Source: Streptomyces omiyaensis (lineage in GTDB: Bacteria; Actinomycetota; Actinomycetes; Streptomycetales; Streptomycetaceae). From it: a DNA stretch of 64,000 nucleotides. Position 1 is the stretch's first letter; each line of letters begins with the position of its first letter. A program made the translations under genes and the position numbers. This document shows, piece by piece, positions 16,454-25,239 of this stretch. The DNA is taken from contig NZ_BMVV01000033.1 in the NCBI RefSeq assembly GCF_014650895.1, positions 1 through 64,000 of the forward strand, in the 5' to 3' direction. The notes below the pieces were generated by a model, which was not told the DNA's origin, made no database searches, and saw only the letters and a program-made list of their open reading frames with translations.

Positions 16454-17902
16454 GTGGACCGCGCCCAGACCGACGCACGCCCCGGAGGCGTCGTCGGCGT
16501 CCTCGCCTTCGCCGGCATCGTGGCGGCACTCATGCAGACCCTCGTGGTGCCGCTCATCGGCGACCTGCCGCGGCTCCTCCACGCCAGCGCCTCCGACGCC
16601 TCGTGGGTGATCACCGCGACCCTGCTCGCCGCCGCCGTCGCCACCCCCGTCGCCGGACGCCTCGGCGACACCCTCGGCAAGCGGACCGTGCTGCTCGCCT
16701 CCACCGTCCCGCTGATCGCCGGATCCGTCGTCTGCGCCCTCGCCGACTCGGTCGTCCCGATGATCGTCGGCCGCGGCCTCCAGGGTCTCGGCATGGGCGT
16801 CGTCCCCGTCGGCATCAGCCTCCTGCGCGACGTCCTGCCGCCCGAGAAGCTCGGCGGCTCCATCGCCCTCATGAGCGCCTCCATGGGCGTCGGCGGCGCC
16901 CTCGGCCTGCCGTTCTCCGCCGCCGTCGCCGAGCACGCCAGCTGGCGCGTCCTCTTCTGGGTCGCCGCCGCCCTCAGCGCCGTCGTCGCCGCCCTGATCT
17001 GGCGCCTCGTCCCGGCCGGCCGCCGCAACCCCGCCCCCGGCCGCTTCGACGTCCCCGGCGCCCTCGGCCTCGGCGCCGGCCTCATCGCCCTCCTCCTCGC
17101 CGTCTCCAAGGGCGCGACCTGGGGCTGGGGCAGCGCCACCACCCTCGGCCTCTTCGCCGCCGCCGCCGTCGTCCTGGTCGGCTGGGGCTTCTGGGAGCTG
17201 CGCACCCGCGACCCGCTCGTCGACCTCCGCGTCACCGCCCGCCCGGTCGTCCTGCTGACCAACCTCGCCTCGGTCCTGGTCGGCTTCTCCATGTACGCCC
17301 AGTCGCTGGTCGTCCCGCAGCTCCTCCAGCTCCCCGAGGCCACCGGCTACGGCCTGGGCCAGTCGATGATGGCGATGGGCCTCTGGATGGCCCCGGCGGG
17401 CCTCGCGATGATGGTGCTCGCCCCGCTCGGCGCCAAGCTGTCCGCCGCCCGCGGTCCCAAGGTCACCCTCTCCGTCGGCGCCCTCGTCATCTCCGCCGGC
17501 TACGCCTCCTCGCTCGCCCTCATGGGCTCCACCTGGGGCCTGCTCGTCGTCACCCTGATCTGCAACACCGGCGTCGGCCTCGCCTACGGGGCCATGCCCG
17601 CGCTCATCATGGGCTCCGTCCCCACCGAGGAGACCGCCTCCGCCAACAGCTTCAACACCCTCATGCGGTCCATCGGCACCTCGGTCTCCGCCGCCGTCAT
17701 CGGCGTCGTCCTCGCCCAGATGACCACCACCCTCGGCGGCCACACCCTGCCCTCCGAGAACGGCTTCCGGACCGCCATGCTCATCGGCGCCGGCGTCGCC
17801 CTCCTCGCCTCGGCCGTCGCCGCCCTCATCCCCGCCCGGCACGCCCCCGGCGCCGACGCGCCCGCGCAGGCCCCCTCCCCCAGGGCCGCCCGCACCGCCT
17901 GA
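16454..17902 (+). CDS. MFS transporter, DHA2 (14-TM) drug exporter type
   Basis: Protein of 482 aa from the GTG at 16454 (GGGAGA upstream). About 14 hydrophobic segments. Motif A-like GRLGDTLGKRTVLL follows TM2, and the antiporter motif C region GGALGLPFSAAVAEH follows TM5. The sequence is of the EmrB/QacA proton-antiporter class. Divergent from MarR with a triple operator, so it is likely an inducible multidrug efflux pump. The tail after TM14 is Ala/Pro-rich. Confidence 0.9.
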   Translation: MDRAQTDARPGGVVGVLAFAGIVAALMQTLVVPLIGDLPRLLHASASDASWVITATLLAAAVATPVAGRLGDTLGKRTVLLASTVPLIAGSVVCALADSVVPMIVGRGLQGLGMGVVPVGISLLRDVLPPEKLGGSIALMSASMGVGGALGLPFSAAVAEHASWRVLFWVAAALSAVVAALIWRLVPAGRRNPAPGRFDVPGALGLGAGLIALLLAVSKGATWGWGSATTLGLFAAAAVVLVGWGFWELRTRDPLVDLRVTARPVVLLTNLASVLVGFSMYAQSLVVPQLLQLPEATGYGLGQSMMAMGLWMAPAGLAMMVLAPLGAKLSAARGPKVTLSVGALVISAGYASSLALMGSTWGLLVVTLICNTGVGLAYGAMPALIMGSVPTEETASANSFNTLMRSIGTSVSAAVIGVVLAQMTTTLGGHTLPSENGFRTAMLIGAGVALLASAVAALIPARHAPGADAPAQAPSPRAARTA

Positions 17903-17911
17903 CCCCCGGGC

Positions 17912-17954
17912 AGCGGTACGGGTACGGGGCCCCCGGCCCCGTACCCGTACCGCT
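17912..17954. terminator. bidirectional terminator, 20-bp perfect stem
   Basis: 20-bp perfect inverted repeat at 17912-17931 and 17935-17954 with a 3-base loop. It ends exactly at the stop codon of the leftward VOC gene and serves both convergent genes. Confidence 0.85.
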
Positions 17955-18769
17955 CACGGCGTCCCGTCCTCCTCCAGCGTGAACAGCGCGCCGTCCGGGT
18001 CCCGCACCACCACCCGGCGGCCGTCGCCCGCCGCGCCCGGCTCCCGGGCCCACTCGCCGCCCGGCACCACCGACCCGCCGTGCTCCGCCACCGCCGCCAC
18101 CGACGCCGCCAGATCCGCCACCCGGAACCGCACCAGCCAGCGCGGCCGCAGCTGCGGCCGGGGCGAGGCCGCCTCCACCGGGCCGCTGTCCAGCCGCGCC
18201 ACCGGAACCCCGGCCCGGCGCAGCACCACCCGGTCCTCCTCGTACGAGGTCTCGCAGCCGTCCGGCGCCCCCTCCGCCCAGCGCAGCACCCCGCCGTAGA
18301 AGACGGCCGCGTCGAAGGCGTCCCGGGTGTGCAGCTCCACCCACGCCGGGGCACCCCGCTCGCCCACGTGCCAGCGCGACACCGGACGCCCCTCCCACAC
18401 CCCGAACGCGGCCCCGTCCCGGTCCGTCGCCAGCGCCGCCCGGCCCTGCGGCGGATACGCCACCGGACCCACGCCCACCGTGCCGCCCCGCTCCCGGATC
18501 CGCGCCACCGCCGCGTCCGCGTCCTCCACCGCGAAGAAGACCGTCCAGGCCACCGGCACCGCCAGCTCCGCCGCCAGCGCGGCGACCCCGGCGACCGGCG
18601 TCCCGTCCCGCTCGCCCACCGCGTAGGCCGAACCCGCCTCCGGCTCGCCCGGCCGGAACGACCAGCCCAGCACCGAGCCGTAGAACCGCTCCGCCGCGTC
18701 CAGGTCACGCGCCGCCAGACTCAGCCAGCACGGCGCGCCCAGCGCCCGCGCCGTCGTCGGCTCCGTCAC
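17954..18769 (-). CDS. VOC family protein (two glyoxalase-like domains)
   Basis: Protein of 271 aa. The GTG at 18769 (MTEPTTARALG) is favoured by the GGAGG about 7 bases upstream; an in-frame GTG at 18778 is almost on top of the ribosome binding site. Two VOC modules (about 10-120 and 135-268). The first has WLSLAARDLDAAERFYGSVLG; the second has WVELHTRDAFDAAVFYGGVL and ends VRDPDGALFTLEEDG. Same overall layout as the gene at 1848-2645. The substrate is unknown. Confidence 0.86.
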   Translation of the reverse strand: MTEPTTARALGAPCWLSLAARDLDAAERFYGSVLGWSFRPGEPEAGSAYAVGERDGTPVAGVAALAAELAVPVAWTVFFAVEDADAAVARIRERGGTVGVGPVAYPPQGRAALATDRDGAAFGVWEGRPVSRWHVGERGAPAWVELHTRDAFDAAVFYGGVLRWAEGAPDGCETSYEEDRVVLRRAGVPVARLDSGPVEAASPRPQLRPRWLVRFRVADLAASVAAVAEHGGSVVPGGEWAREPGAAGDGRRVVVRDPDGALFTLEEDGTP

Positions 18770-18886
18770 CGGGCCCACCTCCTCCTCACCCGCGCGCCCG
18801 CCGGCCGGACGTCACCCCGCGCGCCTTCCCCGGCCCGCACCCCGGCACACCCCGCTTCACCCGGGCGGCGGCGGGGAGGGACGGGC

Positions 18887-21637
18887 TCAGGAGGCCGCCG
18901 GCGCCCTCCCCCTGGCCGCGTACGCCCGCACGTCGGCGTCCGGGTCGGCCGCCGCGGTCGCGAGCGCGGCCCGGGCCTCCGGGGCGGGAAGGTGTCCGAG
19001 GAGCGCGAGCACGGCCGCCTTGCGCACGTCCGCGTTCCCGTCCGCCAGCGCCTTCGCCAGCGCCGGCACCGCCCGGTCCGCCGCGGCCGCCCGCAGCGCC
19101 GCCGCCGCGCCCGCCCGCACCTGCCACGCCGGATCCCCGAGCGCGGCCACCGCGCGCCCCGCCAGCGGCGCCGGGCAGCCGGCCGCCGCCAGCGCGCCGA
19201 AGGCCGCCCCCCGCACCAGCGGGTCGGCGTCGCCGAGCAGCGGCACCAGCGGAGCGGACCGGGGCACGGAGACGGCCGCGAGCCCCCGCGCCACCGCGAC
19301 CCGCACCTCGCGGGCCGGATCGGCCACGGCACCGGCCAGCGCGCCGACCGCGTCCACCGACACCAGGGCCCGCACCGCCTGGAGCCGCACCTCGACCGCC
19401 GCGTCGGCCAGCGCCGACGCGTACACCCCGGTGCCGCCGAGGCGCCGGGCCCGCAGCACCTCGACCGCCACCGCCCGCACCGCCGGATCGGGCACGCCCA
19501 GGGCGGCCCGCAGCCCGTCCCCCAGGGCCCCGTCGGCCTCCACCACCTCCACCAGCTCGCGCAGCGCCCCGACGGCGGCGGCCCGCACCGCCGCGTCCGC
19601 GTCCCCCAGCCGGGCCGCCAGGGCCGCGCCCGTCCCGGCGGGCACCGTCTCCGCCAGCGCGGTCACGGCCGCCGCCCGCACGGCCGGCTCCCGGTCCGTC
19701 AGATAGGGCTCCAGGGCGTCGAGCTCGGGGGACTCCTCGGCCAGCGCGAGGAGCCGCAGCAGGCGGGGGTCGGGACCGGCGGGCACGGCGGGACCGGCGG
19801 CCCCGGCCGGCCGTCCCGCCCCGGCGGAGGCCGGGACGGCCGGCGCGGCCTCCCGCGGACCCGCCGTCGCGACCGGCACCAGCGCCACCTCGCCCAGCGG
19901 CCGTTCGGCACCCCGCGGCGGCGTGAACTCCGGCACCGGCACCACGTACGGCTCCACCGGCCGGGCCGTGAACTCCATCGCCCCGGACGCCGACCTGCGC
20001 AGGTCCAGGTGGTACAGCCACTCCTCGTCGTTCTGCTCCGGGTGGTCGAGACGCTCGTGGTACAGCCCCCAGCGGGACTCCGTCCGCGCCAGCGAGGCAC
20101 GGGCCGCCATCTCCGCGCAGTCCCGGATGAACGACACCTCCGCGCAGCGCATCAGTTCGTGGGGCGTCCGCCCGCCCATGCCCGCGATCTCCCCCGACAT
20201 CCGCTCGAAGGCCTCCACGGCCAGCGACAGCCTCGCCCCCGACTTCGGCGGTGCCACGTAGTCGTTCACGAACCGGCGGAGCTTGTACTCGACCTGCGGC
20301 TGGGGCGGCCCGTCCGGGTTCCGCAGCGGCCGGTACACCAGCTCGTGCGCCGCCTCCAGCTGCGCCCGGTCCAGCTCGCCCCCGTACGCCCGGTACCGGG
20401 CCGCGTCCTCGCCCGCGAGGTCGCCGTAGACGAACGCGCCGATCATGTAGTTGTGCGGCACGCAGGCCAGGTCACCGGCCGCGTAGAGACGCGGAACGGT
20501 GGTGCGGGCGTGCGCGTCGACCCGCACCCCGGAGGCCGAGTGCCCGCCGCACAGACCGATCTCGGAGATGTGCATCTCGATGTCGTGGGTGCGGTAGTCG
20601 TGCCCCCGGTTGGCGTGGAAGGTGCCCCGGGTGGGGCGCTCCGTGGAGTGCAGGATCGACTCGACCGCGCCGATCGTCTCCTCGGGCAGATGGCTCAGCT
20701 TCAGGTACACCGGGGCCCGGTCGGAGGCGAGTTCGGCCGCGAACTCGGCCATCATGTGCCCCGACCAGTAGTCCGACCCGACGAACCGCTCGCCGTGCCG
20801 GTTCACCTGGTAGCCGCCGAAGGGATTGGCCACGTAGGCGCAGGCGGGGCCGTTGTAGTCCTTGATCAGCGGGTTGATCTGGAAGCACTCGATGCCGGTG
20901 AGCGCGGCCCCCGCGTGGTACGCCATCGCGTATCCGTCGCCGGCGTTGGTGGGGTTCTCGTAGGTGCCGTACAGGTACCCCGAGGCGGGCAGGCCGAGGC
21001 GGCCGCAGGCTCCCGTCGCCAGGATCACCGCGCCCGCCCGGACGATCACGAACTCGCCGGTGCGGGTGTGGAACCCGGCGATCCCGACCGCCCGGCCGTC
21101 CTCCGGGCGGGTCAGCACCCGGACCGGCATCACGCGGTTCTCGATCCGGATCCGCTCCCGCATCTCCCGCCGCCGCAGCTGCCGGTACAGGACCTTCTTC
21201 ACGTCCTTGCCCTCGGGCATCGGCAGCACGTAGGAGCCCGAGCGGTGCACCTGCCGGACCGCGTACCCGCCGTGCTCGTCCTTCTCGAACTTCACGCCGT
21301 ACGACTCCAGGCGCCGCACCATGTCGTGGCCCCGCACCGCTGTCTGACGGACCGTCGACTGGTCGACCAGGCCGTCGTTGGCGCGGGTGATCTCGGCGAC
21401 GTAGTCGTCCGGGTCCGCCCGGCCGGGGATCACCGCGTTGTTCACCCCGTCCATGCCCATGGCGAGGGCGCCCGAGTGCCGGACGTGCGCCTTCTCCAGG
21501 AGCAGCACGTCGGCGCCGTGCTCGGCGGCGGTCAGCGCGGCCATCGTGCCGGCGGTGCCGCCGCCGACGACGAGCACGTCGCAGGAGAGCTCCCGCGCGT
21601 CGGCGAGGGCGGGGGCGGAGGTCAGGGAGGTGGACAC
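18887..21637 (-). CDS. AprA-like FAD flavoprotein fused to C-terminal HEAT repeats
   Basis: Protein of 916 aa. Residues 1-600 are a succinate dehydrogenase/fumarate reductase-type flavoprotein closest by motif to the alpha subunit of adenylylsulfate reductase: FAD-binding VLVVGGGTAGTMAALTAAEHG, then RHSGALAMGMDGVNN, VILATGACGRLG and AAGDLACVPHNYM. An Ala/Pro linker (about 585-620) leads to about nine HEAT-like units (about 630-916, e.g. AAAVGALRELVEV, VRAVAVEVLRARRLG). AprA proteins normally lack such repeats, so this is a fusion that probably provides a protein-binding scaffold. It is the last gene of a GntR-ferredoxin-ABC operon; the 75-aa ferredoxin at 24961 is the likely electron partner. 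The substrate is unknown. Confidence 0.85.
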   Translation of the reverse strand: MSTSLTSAPALADARELSCDVLVVGGGTAGTMAALTAAEHGADVLLLEKAHVRHSGALAMGMDGVNNAVIPGRADPDDYVAEITRANDGLVDQSTVRQTAVRGHDMVRRLESYGVKFEKDEHGGYAVRQVHRSGSYVLPMPEGKDVKKVLYRQLRRREMRERIRIENRVMPVRVLTRPEDGRAVGIAGFHTRTGEFVIVRAGAVILATGACGRLGLPASGYLYGTYENPTNAGDGYAMAYHAGAALTGIECFQINPLIKDYNGPACAYVANPFGGYQVNRHGERFVGSDYWSGHMMAEFAAELASDRAPVYLKLSHLPEETIGAVESILHSTERPTRGTFHANRGHDYRTHDIEMHISEIGLCGGHSASGVRVDAHARTTVPRLYAAGDLACVPHNYMIGAFVYGDLAGEDAARYRAYGGELDRAQLEAAHELVYRPLRNPDGPPQPQVEYKLRRFVNDYVAPPKSGARLSLAVEAFERMSGEIAGMGGRTPHELMRCAEVSFIRDCAEMAARASLARTESRWGLYHERLDHPEQNDEEWLYHLDLRRSASGAMEFTARPVEPYVVPVPEFTPPRGAERPLGEVALVPVATAGPREAAPAVPASAGAGRPAGAAGPAVPAGPDPRLLRLLALAEESPELDALEPYLTDREPAVRAAAVTALAETVPAGTGAALAARLGDADAAVRAAAVGALRELVEVVEADGALGDGLRAALGVPDPAVRAVAVEVLRARRLGGTGVYASALADAAVEVRLQAVRALVSVDAVGALAGAVADPAREVRVAVARGLAAVSVPRSAPLVPLLGDADPLVRGAAFGALAAAGCPAPLAGRAVAALGDPAWQVRAGAAAALRAAAADRAVPALAKALADGNADVRKAAVLALLGHLPAPEARAALATAAADPDADVRAYAARGRAPAAS

Positions 21638-21670
21638 GACGGGCCTTTCCGGCAGGGGGAGTTCGGAGGA

Positions 21671-22438
21671 TCAGAGGGAGTCGAGGACGCGGCGGCGCAG
21701 CTCCCGGGTGGCCGGGGCGTCCCGGGCCGCGCGGTCCCGGGGGTGCGGCACGTCGAGCACCCCGCCCGAGGGCAGCAGGGCGATCCGGTCGCCGAGGTGC
21801 ACGGCCTCGTGCACGTCGTGCGTCACGAAGACGACGGTCGCGCCGGTGCCGCGCAGGATGCCGGCCAGCAGGTCCTGCATGCCGGTCCTGGTGTGCGCGT
21901 CCAGCGCGCCGAAGGGCTCGTCCATCAGCACCGCCCGCGGCCGGCCCGCGAGGGCCCGGGCCAGCTGCACCCGCTGCCGCTGCCCGCCGGACAGCTGGTG
22001 CGGCCACTTCGCCGCGTGCCCGGCGAGACCCACCCGCTCCAGCCACTCCCCGGCCGCCCGGCGGCGGCCGGCGCGGTCCGCGCCTCGGATCGCCAGCGGC
22101 AGCTCGACGTTGGCCCGCACCGAGCGCCACGGCAGCAGCGCGTCGTGCTGGAAGACCAGCGCCCGGTCGGCGCCCGGCCGCCGGACCGGCTCCCCGTCCT
22201 GGGTGACCCGGCCCGCGAGCGGCGGCAGCAGCCCGGCGAGCGTCCGCAGCAGGGTCGTCTTCCCGCAGCCCGAGGGGCCGACCACGGCCAGCACCTCGCC
22301 CGGCGCGACCCGCAGGCTCACCTCCCCGGCCAGGGCGGTGCCGTCCGGGTGCCCGAGCCGCACCCCGTCGAGGGCGAGCTCGGCACCCGCGAGCGGGGGA
22401 GCGGCGGGAGGGGCGGGAGGGGCGGTGACGGTGCTCAT
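21671..22438 (-). CDS. ABC transporter ATPase, nitrate/sulfonate/taurine class
   Basis: Protein of 255 aa: Walker A GPSGCGKTTLL, Q-loop FQHDALLPW, signature LSGGQRQRVQLARAL, Walker B AVLMDEPFGALD, H-loop FVTHDVHEA. The Q-loop and EPFGALD match the SsuB/TauB/NrtD class. It overlaps the permease gene by 4 bp (ATGA), showing translational coupling. It energises the importer formed with the two preceding genes. Confidence 0.93.
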   Translation of the reverse strand: MSTVTAPPAPPAAPPLAGAELALDGVRLGHPDGTALAGEVSLRVAPGEVLAVVGPSGCGKTTLLRTLAGLLPPLAGRVTQDGEPVRRPGADRALVFQHDALLPWRSVRANVELPLAIRGADRAGRRRAAGEWLERVGLAGHAAKWPHQLSGGQRQRVQLARALAGRPRAVLMDEPFGALDAHTRTGMQDLLAGILRGTGATVVFVTHDVHEAVHLGDRIALLPSGGVLDVPHPRDRAARDAPATRELRRRVLDSL

Positions 22439-23580
22439 GGGACCGGCTCCTTCTCGGGTGCGGGGAGGTGCGCGGGTGCGGCACCGCCCTTCGGCGCGGT
22501 GTGGGTGTCGGGCCGGGTGCCGGTCTCGGGCCGGGCGTCGCCCGCGGGCCGGGTGCCGGTTTCGGATCGGGCTTCGTCCGCGGGTCCGGTGTCGCCTGCC
22601 GGTGCGCCCTCGCCTGCCGGGTCGGTCTCGTCCGCCGGTGCGGCCTCGCCCGTCGGGTCGGTCTCGTCCGCCGGTGAGCCCTCGCCCGTCGGGTCGGTCT
22701 CGCCCACCGGTGCGGCCTCGCTCGCCGGTGCGGCCTCGGGCGCGGAGCCGGCGGGCACCGGCGCCGCCGGCGGCTCCCCGGCGCGCGGTGCCGTGCCCCG
22801 GGCGGCCGGACGGGGCAGCCAGGCGGTGACCCGGCGGCCCGCCAGCTCCACGGCGGTGGAGGTCAGCAGGCCCAGGGCGCCGATGGTGACCATGCCGACG
22901 AAGACGCCGGGATAGTCGACGACCGTGTAGTCCTGCCAGGTCCGGTAGCCCACCCCGTACTCGCCGGAGATCATCTCGGCGGAGATCACGCAGATCCACG
23001 CCACGCCGATGCCGACCGACAGGCCGCCGAACACCCCGGGCAGGGCGCCCGGCAGGACCACCGACCAGAGCACCCGGGCCCGGCCGCCGCCCATCGTCCG
23101 GACGGCCTCCTCGTGGACCGGGCTCAGCGCCCGCACCGCGTGCCGGGTCGACACCAGCACCGGGAAGAAGGCCGCCGCGCAGGTGATGAAGACGATCCCC
23201 TGCTCGTTCGTCGGCAGCAGCAGGATCGCCACCGGCACCAGGGCGATCGCCGGGACCGGCCGCACCACCTCCACCAGCGGGCCCAGCAGGTCGGCCGCCC
23301 ACCGCGAGCGGGCGATCGCCGTCCCGGCGGCCACCCCGAGGAGCGCCGCCAGCAGGAAGCCCGTCACGATCCGGCGCAGACTGTGCCCGAGGTCCTGCCA
23401 GTAGGCCGCCGTGCCCACCCGGTCGGCCAGCGCCGAGGCGACCTCGCCGACCGTCGGGAACTGCTCGAACCGCAGCCACAGGTTCACGTCGTACGCGGTG
23501 AGCACCTGCCACAGGCCCAGCGCGGCGAGCAGCGACCCCGCCCGCACCAGGCGGCGCCCCGCCGTCGCGGCCGCGCTCAC
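22435..23580 (-). CDS. ABC transporter permease (SsuC/TauC type) with repetitive C-terminal tail
   Basis: Protein of 381 aa with a GTG start at 23580 overlapping the binding-protein stop by 4 bp. Residues 1-265 have about six membrane segments and an EAA-like loop (EEAVRTMGGGRARVLWSVVLPGA). The last 110 residues are a low-complexity acidic tail built on a 12-residue unit ETDPTGE-x2-PAD, then RPETGTRPD. SsuC/TauC permeases are about 250-280 aa and end after the last helix, so the tail is an addition. It is predicted to be cytoplasmic or exposed at the membrane face. Confidence 0.9.
   Translation of the reverse strand: MSAAATAGRRLVRAGSLLAALGLWQVLTAYDVNLWLRFEQFPTVGEVASALADRVGTAAYWQDLGHSLRRIVTGFLLAALLGVAAGTAIARSRWAADLLGPLVEVVRPVPAIALVPVAILLLPTNEQGIVFITCAAAFFPVLVSTRHAVRALSPVHEEAVRTMGGGRARVLWSVVLPGALPGVFGGLSVGIGVAWICVISAEMISGEYGVGYRTWQDYTVVDYPGVFVGMVTIGALGLLTSTAVELAGRRVTAWLPRPAARGTAPRAGEPPAAPVPAGSAPEAAPASEAAPVGETDPTGEGSPADETDPTGEAAPADETDPAGEGAPAGDTGPADEARSETGTRPAGDARPETGTRPDTHTAPKGGAAPAHLPAPEKEPVP
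22500..22740 (-). repeat. 36-bp in-frame tandem repeat in the permease tail
   Basis: A 36-base unit beginning GGGTCGGTCTCG on the plus strand recurs about three to four times with small changes, flanked by shorter related GCC/GGT-rich repeats. The period is a multiple of three, so copy-number change alters only tail length. Confidence 0.75.
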
Positions 23581-24944
23581 GAGCCCGCCGCCCGGACCGC
23601 GTCCGCGTAGGCCACGATCCGGGAGCCGGCGTGGGCGGCCACCCACCGCTCGGCCGCCGCCCGCGTCACGAACGCGTGCCACGTACCGCCGCCCTCGACC
23701 CACACCGCCCGGTCCGCGAACCACGGGGTCCCGGTCGCCGCGTCCGGCACGTACGCCGCCCGCACCGCCCCCGGTCCGGCCGCCGCGACCGCCCTCAGCA
23801 GCTCCGCGGCCGTGCCGAACGCCCGGGTCGTCGACCGCCCGCGCAGCCACAGCTCCGCCTCGGCCGCTTCCGCCCTCGGGTAGCCCGCGGCGGTCACCGC
23901 CCGCTTCAGCGGCGCCGGGTCGACGAAGGCGTCCACGTCGACGTCCTTCACCAGCCCGGCCTCCCGCAGCACCGGCACGTCCTCCTCCAGCGCGGCCAGC
24001 AGCTCGGGCCGCAGCTCCGGGTCGAAGGTCGCGATGCCCCGGGCACCGTTGTAGAGGTAGACCACCTCCGCCGGCAGCCCCGTCTCCTTCGCGACCGACT
24101 CGGCGGACGCCACCGGAGCGGACCGCAGCCGGTCGGTGGCCCGCCGCTGCGCCCGCAGGAAGGCGTCCAGCGCGCCCGCCCGCTCCCGCGCGAACTCCTC
24201 GCGCACGGTCACCCCGTGGAAGGTCGGCAGGTCCAGCTCGGCCCCGTCGTACAGCGCCTGCGCCTTCCCCTGGAAGGCCAGCAGACCGGGCCAGGCCACG
24301 AACTGCGACAGGGCGTCCACGCTGCCGCCCGCGAGAGCCGAAGCGCCCACGCTGGGCTGCTGGTTGAGCTTGGAGACGTCCTTCGCCGGATCGAGTCCGG
24401 CCCGGCGCAGCGCCCGGACGAGCGTGCCGTCGGCGGCCGAGCCGGCGCTCGTCGACACCCGCTTCCCCTTCAGGTCGGCGAGCGTCCGCAGCTCCGAACC
24501 GGGCGCGGTCACCACGGTGTTCAGGCCGCCGCGCAGGTTGTAGCCGGTCACCGAGACGAGCCGGGTGGGCTCCTTCAGCTCGCGCCCCCGGGCCGCGTTG
24601 AGCAGCAGCGGGAAGTCGCCCATCGAACCGATGTCGATCTTCCCCGCGGTCATCTGCGCGGTGATCGGCGCGCCCGTCGCGTAGTCCTGCCACACGACCC
24701 GGTAGCGGACGCCGTCCTTCCGGCCCTGCGCCGCCAGCTCCTCCTCGAAGTAGCCGAGCGAGCGCAGCAGGGTCCCCGCGGTCACCGTGTTGATGGTCTT
24801 CGACTGGTAGCCCACGGTCACCGTGACGGCGCCGCCGGGCCCGCCGTCCGCGCCCGCCGGGCCGCCGCAGGCCGCGACGAGCGGCAGCAGCAGCGCGAGC
24901 GGCGCGAGCGGCGCGAGCGGGCGGGCGAGTCTCTTCTTCTTCAT
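23577..24944 (-). CDS. ABC transporter substrate-binding lipoprotein, NMT1/SsuA-like
   Basis: Protein of 455 aa. A Lys/Arg n-region, hydrophobic core and lipobox (LLLPLVAAC) give a lipoprotein signal. The body has the NitT/TauT-type binding fold (VTVGYQSKTINTVTAGTLLRSLGYFEEE, later GSMGDFPLLLNAARG). It is longer than usual for SsuA (about 320 aa) because of a C-terminal extension of about 120 residues (AAGPGAVRAAYVPD, WFADRAVWVEG). It captures the substrate for the permease and ATPase downstream. ATG at 24944, 16 bp after the ferredoxin gene. Confidence 0.9.
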   Translation of the reverse strand: MKKKRLARPLAPLAPLALLLPLVAACGGPAGADGGPGGAVTVTVGYQSKTINTVTAGTLLRSLGYFEEELAAQGRKDGVRYRVVWQDYATGAPITAQMTAGKIDIGSMGDFPLLLNAARGRELKEPTRLVSVTGYNLRGGLNTVVTAPGSELRTLADLKGKRVSTSAGSAADGTLVRALRRAGLDPAKDVSKLNQQPSVGASALAGGSVDALSQFVAWPGLLAFQGKAQALYDGAELDLPTFHGVTVREEFARERAGALDAFLRAQRRATDRLRSAPVASAESVAKETGLPAEVVYLYNGARGIATFDPELRPELLAALEEDVPVLREAGLVKDVDVDAFVDPAPLKRAVTAAGYPRAEAAEAELWLRGRSTTRAFGTAAELLRAVAAAGPGAVRAAYVPDAATGTPWFADRAVWVEGGGTWHAFVTRAAAERWVAAHAGSRIVAYADAVRAAGS

Positions 24945-24960
24945 GGGAGTTCGGTGCCTT

Positions 24961-25188
24961 TCACCGGAGCAGGTAGGGCATGTTGACGGTCACCGCACCG
25001 GTGGGACAGCGGGCGGCGCACGGGCCGCAGTACCAGCACTCGTCCACGTGCATGTAGGCCTTGCCGTCCTCCTCGCGGATCGCGAGGGAGTCCAGCGGAC
25101 ACATGTCGACGCAGAGGGTGCAGCCGTCGATGCAACGGGACGCGTCGATCGTCACGGGCACGTCGGCGCGCTGGGGCACCAGAGGCAT
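24961..25188 (-). CDS. AprB-like ferredoxin, two [4Fe-4S] clusters
   Basis: Protein of 75 aa with two cysteine clusters, CIDGCTLCVDMC and CWYCGPCAARC, each closed by Pro. The second motif with preceding AYMHVDE resembles the beta subunit of APS reductase. It probably carries electrons to or from the flavoprotein encoded at the end of the same operon. ATG start at 25188; 51 bp after the GntR gene. Confidence 0.9.
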   Translation of the reverse strand: MPLVPQRADVPVTIDASRCIDGCTLCVDMCPLDSLAIREEDGKAYMHVDECWYCGPCAARCPTGAVTVNMPYLLR

Positions 25189-25239
25189 GGCGGACTCCAG
25201 GGGAAAGGGGCGTACGGGGAAAGGGGATGTGCCGGGGAG

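Noticed and set aside
18080..22915. 1,611-codon plus-strand open frame
   Set aside because: Antisense to the VOC, flavoprotein, ABC ATPase and permease genes, all with family motifs on the minus strand.
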